Below are positions 35,201 through 38,533 of a stretch of 38,533 nt of DNA, in pieces. The position numbers were made by a program, and so were the translations under genes. Position 1 is the first letter of the stretch; every line of letters starts with the position of its first letter. The notes beneath the pieces were generated by a model. The model was not told the origin of the DNA, did no database searches, and saw only the letters and a list, made by a program, of their open reading frames with translations. This DNA comes from Leucogyrophana mollusca (lineage: Eukaryota > Basidiomycota > Agaricomycetes > Boletales): contig MU266583.1 in NCBI GenBank assembly GCA_021014945.1, positions 1 through 38,533 of the forward strand, written 5' to 3'.

Positions 35201-36307
35201 TATGTCAGGCTGGATAAAGAGTACCGATACATGTCTGAGCAAGTTAGTCATCATCCGCCTATCTCAGCGTGTTGGGCGGAGTCGCCATATTGGCATTACT
35301 ATGGAGAGGCGAGTGATGAATTCTGGTTGAGCGGGAATGTTTCGCTCAGTGCGTCTTCCCACAGGTTGATGCTCAAAACAAGTTTATGGGCAAATCCTTT
35401 GAGATTCGCCCCACGGGCGTAGCACATGCCGAACTACTCCTTCCTGAAGAGTGGGAGCCTGAGTATCCCAAGACTACTGCCCCTGGCTTGCAGGGAAAGG
35501 TTGTCGAGCACTATTCCTGGAAGAAAGTCACCACCAACGTCTCCGGGTTCATCCTTGGTTCCCCAACCATCGATCACTACGGCGATATGATTGTGAGTCT
35601 CCGCTCGTGTGTGCTACATCAGGACTCTAATGCATGTCCACAAGGTCACGAACCATCGCACTGGAGACCAGTGCATACTGACATTCAAGCCAAGAGGGTG
35701 GAGGGGAAAGGATGCGTATGAGATCTCCGGCTCCGTCAGAGATGGTGCTGGAGAAATCACACATGAGATCGCGGGTCGCTGGAACAGTCAGCTCATTTGC
35801 CGCGCCGTTGGAACAGGAAGCGGTTTCCTCCACCCCGATGCACCTGTGAGCGGGCCAGCTTCACCGAACTACACAGCCGAATATGTGCTGCTCTGGCGAA
35901 ACTCGGAAAAGCCTGTCGCCCCGTTCAACCTCACACCTTTCGCGATCACCTTGAATGATTGTCCTGAGGATACCTTGAAGCCGTACCTGTGCTCTACGGA
36001 CTGCCGCTTACGCCCCGACCAGCGGGCCTTCGAGATGGGAAAATATGAGCTCGCAAACGAGCTAAAGAGCAAGCAGGAGGAGAAACAACGCGCCACGAGG
36101 AAGGCGCGAGAGGAAGGTCGGTTACCACCACACAGACCGAGATGGTTCACTGCAGAGACAGACGGGGACACTGGGGAGAGAGTGTGGACACCGTCAAGGG
36201 TCGGAGATCTGCTGGAGTATTGGGTTGAACGAGAAAGAGTGTGGAAGGAAGGTGGTGGGCAACAATGGAAGGATGTGGACACTATATTTATTGAGGATAC
36301 TTTGTAG
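32238..36307 (+). CDS. Oxysterol-binding protein homologue (ankyrin-PH-FFAT-ORD)
   Basis: Twelve exons give 1164 residues: 32238-32286, 32341-32391, 32444-32563, 32622-32846, 32900-33211, 33261-33398, 33451-34889, 34939-34966, 35018-35136, 35186-35308, 35365-35592 and 35645-36307. Domains in order: ankyrin repeats (about 60-235; [55 protein letters not shown]); a PH domain (about 266-372; [18 protein letters not shown], ending [13 protein letters not shown]); an FFAT motif EFFDAIE (687-693); and an ORD (about 760-1150) with the signature EQVSHHPP (845-852). This layout matches yeast Osh1/Osh2. Such proteins move sterols or phosphoinositides at ER contact sites, with FFAT binding VAP/Scs2. Two introns use GC donors (32847, 35309). 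The first intron is inferred; reading through it also stays open. Confidence 0.92.
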
Positions 36308-36595
36308 CGCTTAGAGCCCCTTATATTGTCTTTGACAGGATTATATGTATACTGTAGTAGAGCGATACCGGTAATCGAGGCTTGGTGTTATTACGCATAT
36401 CGCGTCCGCCTCGGGTCATCCCAAACCCAGGTAAATGTCACCTATCTTGAGTCTCCTATCAGTGCTAATCTCACTGGATGCTAAGTATCGATTCCCGGAT
36501 AACCTCACAAAGAGCACCAAGACTTACGAGGCCCGTAAGTGTGTCCTTTCTGAAAGGTTTCTTTTCCCCATGTTTTTTTCAACAAACAAAAAATG
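36308..36595. other. 3' flank of the sterol-binding protein gene and of the tRNA
   Basis: 288 bp between the stop codon and the tRNA 3' end. It holds the mRNA 3' UTR and the Pol III terminator listed separately. Nothing else is seen. Confidence 0.55.
36588..36593 (-). terminator. RNA polymerase III terminator
   Basis: A run of six T on the minus strand begins two bases after the tRNA discriminator base, the usual Pol III stop signal. Confidence 0.8.
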
Positions 36596-36699
36596 TGCCC
36601 TGTGCAAGACTCGAACTTGCGACCTCAGGATTACCGAATGCGGACATTCGTCATACAGAAGTATGAGACCTGCGCTCTAACCAACTGAGCCAACAGGGC
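36596..36699 (-). tRNA. tRNA-Met(CAT), elongator, with intron
   Basis: The 104-nt gene folds into a full cloverleaf: acceptor GCCCTGT/ACAGGGC plus discriminator A, D-arm GCTCAGTTGGTTAGAGC, anticodon loop CTCATAA and T-arm GCAAG-TTCGAGT-CTTGC. The mature tRNA is 74 nt. A 30-nt intron interrupts the anticodon loop one base after the CAT anticodon (position 37/38), the normal place for eukaryotic tRNA introns. The features (GCTCAGTTGG A-box, U31/U39 pair, acceptor stem) fit elongator rather than initiator tRNA-Met. CCA is not encoded, as expected for a nuclear gene. Confidence 0.95.
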
Positions 36700-37844
36700 T
36701 GTTGGTAAGCCAAACAAAAATACTATCCATCGCGCTCGAGTCAGCCCCCCCACCAAGTCAGTGGTCATCCAAAAGTCACAGAATGTCACAGACTGTCACA
36801 CCTGCTGACTTCGGGTTTGGCTGATGGTGTGGTTCACTTGAGTACCACCAGTTTTGTACAAGCACCAAATCAACCATCTGAACTAACCCTAACTACATGG
36901 GTGAGGAGGCTAGAAGGCTTCAGTGTTAGCTGGACAACCTGTAAAACAGTAGCAATGCATTTTTTTGGTACTATGTCTCTTGTAAGAACCTCCCGTAGGA
37001 ATGGCCAAGAAATTTTGAAGAGAGGCTGTAGAACATGTAGCATATGATTTCTCTTTTATCACATGTTAGTATACGACTTATCATAGCCAGTATGGACTAC
37101 TGGAACATTCTAGTATCATAGTTATACTTAGACAGATTCCTTTCATGCTTTCCATACGTAGTACAACAACTCATACATATATGTTCACCTGGTCTGTGCA
37201 CCACCTATATATATACTGTGTAGTTATAGTCAAATATACTCTAAGATTTATCACTCTATCTTTGACAGAGGCTACTTGTCAAATCTGGTTCCTCTGGTGT
37301 TTTCTGGGGAACTCTGGATGAAGGAGTAAGCATATAAGATAGAAGGACTGGGGACAGACTAATTCCGGATCAATGTATGTGTTACACCTAGGCATCGGCA
37401 CAGGTATACCCCCAGGCGTTGAGGACTTGACCCACACCCTGATTGTGGGTGCGGTGTCATGCATGAAAATGGTTTCATACATGGGCATGGATTTGTCAAT
37501 GGAGCGAGTATTAGAAAGAAGCAATGATAAGTACAGCTGCCGGTTATGAGCAGATGCCTTCTAGCTATTGGAAGCATCCTAGGACTAAATGCTAAGCTAT
37601 GAGCCCACGAAGGTGTCATACAAGCAACCTAGAGTCTCAGCCACAGACATGTCCTTACATTCTTGGAACGAGTATTTCCAGTATAACCCCTTAATGACAA
37701 GGTGGTTTGTTCTGATTCTGAACAGGGGTATAGCCCACAGTCTATGAAGGATTCATATGGATTTTGAAGTAGAAACACGAACAGTGAAGTACGAGGAGGA
37801 GCACATCGTGCGGTCTCTCCCTTCCATTTTGAAATGATCTACCT
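36700..37844. other. AT-rich region without recognisable genes
   Basis: Just upstream of the tRNA the composition shifts to AT-rich. Three copies of a TGTCACA-like unit recur at about 10-bp spacing (36775-36800). Short open frames here show no protein features. This may be old mobile-element DNA, but I see no coding part of one. Confidence 0.5.
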
Positions 37845-37867
37845 GTTGTATGACTGAACCAGGAGTA

Positions 37868-38024
37868 TGATGTCATCGTATGAGTCACTTGAAAGTGATG
37901 TCATCAGGTGAGTCATATTCAGTGTGATGTCATTGCATGAGTCACATATACGGTGATGTCGCCGTGATGTCACCATGATATCATCATGATGTCGCCACGA
38001 GCCATTGTGACTCAGTGTGAGTCA
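37868..38024. promoter_or_regulatory. Array of twelve bZIP-like sites
   Basis: Seven TGATRTCR sites start at 37868, 37896, 37925, 37954, 37965, 37976 and 37987. Five TGASTCA sites start at 37881, 37909, 37938, 38008 and 38018. TGASTCA is the Gcn4/AP-1 core; TGATGTCA resembles ATF/CREB sites. The first six alternate as pairs at 28-29 bp spacing, and the next four repeat every 11 bp. Use as an enhancer is inferred from density and from the TATA box 155 bp further on. Confidence 0.6.
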
Positions 38025-38178
38025 TTCCTGAGTATACCCCATATATGGTACCGCATATGCCCTATATAGGTATTCCAGGATGTTTAATCATATATCGCCG
38101 GATCTTCCACTAGGAAATATTGAACTGGATGATATATTCTTTCGTTTACATGTATTTACATACCCCAGCTCTAAAATG

Positions 38179-38185
38179 TATATAA
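38179..38185 (+). promoter_or_regulatory. TATA box of the candidate LTR
   Basis: TATATAA, followed by GGAGC, lies downstream of the bZIP-like array and upstream of the tandem repeat, as expected for transcription to the right. Confidence 0.45.
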
Positions 38186-38227
38186 GGAGCTGAGATACTG
38201 CCTGAGAACCAGAGGAGACACCCACAA

Positions 38228-38470
38228 AAGTTACCCACACAAGTGTAATCCCTTGCAGTCTAAGGGAGTGTCCAAGTTCGGAGTTGTCCTTCCCACGGAG
38301 GAAGCAGACACCCACATACGGTCTTAGGCAGTAGTCCCTATAGCACCAAAGTTACCCACAGAAGCATAATCCCTTGCAGTCCAAGGGAGTGTTTAAGTTT
38401 AGCATCGTTTTTCCCGCGAGGCCCATTCCTTTAGCATTCCTCAGTACGGATCCTCATCAGGACGATCCAG
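38228..38470 (+). repeat. Two-copy imperfect tandem repeat, 121-bp period
   Basis: AAGTTACCCACA starts at 38228 and again at 38349. Both are followed by a near-identical block of about 45 bp including AATCCCTTGCAGT and AAGGGAGTGT. The remainder of each unit is less similar. Confidence 0.7.
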
Positions 38471-38533
38471 AGAGAGCTAAGTGGACAACAGGTACGTAAG
38501 CTTGTTGTTGGTGACCTCATAAGTAGTCCGTAT

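Larger units (their letters stand above)
37845..38533. mobile_element. Candidate LTR-type element, left end only
   Basis: The stretch looks like the U3-R part of an LTR: an array of short regulatory sites, then a TATA box (38179-38185), then a conserved-looking untranslated region with a 121-bp imperfect tandem repeat. It lies upstream of a tRNA gene, a favoured target of several fungal retrotransposons. The element would continue past the window, so neither gag/pol nor a second LTR can be checked, and its borders are not defined. Another repetitive non-coding element is possible. Confidence 0.4.

Noticed and set aside
1..38533. CRISPR arrays, bacterial operons or riboswitches
   Set aside because: Spliceosomal introns and the tRNA intron show eukaryotic nuclear DNA, and no array of spaced direct repeats of the CRISPR kind is present.

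Overview
This window looks like nuclear DNA of a basidiomycete fungus, most likely an Agaricomycete and possibly a polypore. Its genes are split by many 45-70 bp GT-AG introns and by very small exons. It encodes fungal families: a Dal5/Tna1-type MFS permease, YAT-type amino acid permeases, an S28 peptidase, membrane P450s, an auxin-efflux-carrier family protein and an ankyrin-PH-ORD sterol-binding protein. It also has an intron-containing elongator tRNA-Met. All gene models here were spliced by hand from the sequence. Each intact model keeps a continuous reading frame across every intron.

Layout. (1) 1-231 (-): 5' end of an unrecognised gene, divergent from (2) 568-7641 (+): a 2238-residue protein with an SH3-like N-terminus, a huge low-complexity middle and a TBC domain that lacks both catalytic fingers. 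(3) 8570-10494 (+): MFS anion:cation symporter. (4) 12175-14348 (+): secreted S28 serine peptidase, tail-to-tail with (5) 14666-16563 (-): auxin efflux carrier family transporter. (6) 17059-31428: five co-directional minus-strand loci, namely amino acid permease 1, P450-1, a damaged catalase gene, P450-2 and amino acid permease 2. A short relic of a third permease copy lies at about 20234-20304. (7) 32238-36307 (+): oxysterol-binding protein homologue. (8) 36596-36699 (-): tRNA-Met(CAT). (9) From about 36700 the DNA becomes AT-rich. It ends in what looks like the start of an LTR-type mobile element, with a dense array of bZIP-like sites, a TATA box and a 121-bp tandem repeat.

How the genes fit together. 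Regions 2 and 7 look like conserved housekeeping genes for membrane trafficking and lipid transfer. Regions 3-6 are accessory: nutrient transporters, a secreted peptidase and oxidative enzymes. The permease-P450-catalase-P450-permease block has clearly been shaped by duplication. The two permeases share 13 exons of identical length, and a third copy survives only as a fragment. Whether the block works as one pathway cannot be told from sequence alone.

The most interesting observations are the TBC domain with both fingers replaced, the duplicated permease/P450/catalase block with its decayed catalase, the bZIP-site array at the right edge, the conserved 11-13 nt microexons and 6-nt last coding exon, and two GC-AG introns in the sterol-binding protein gene.
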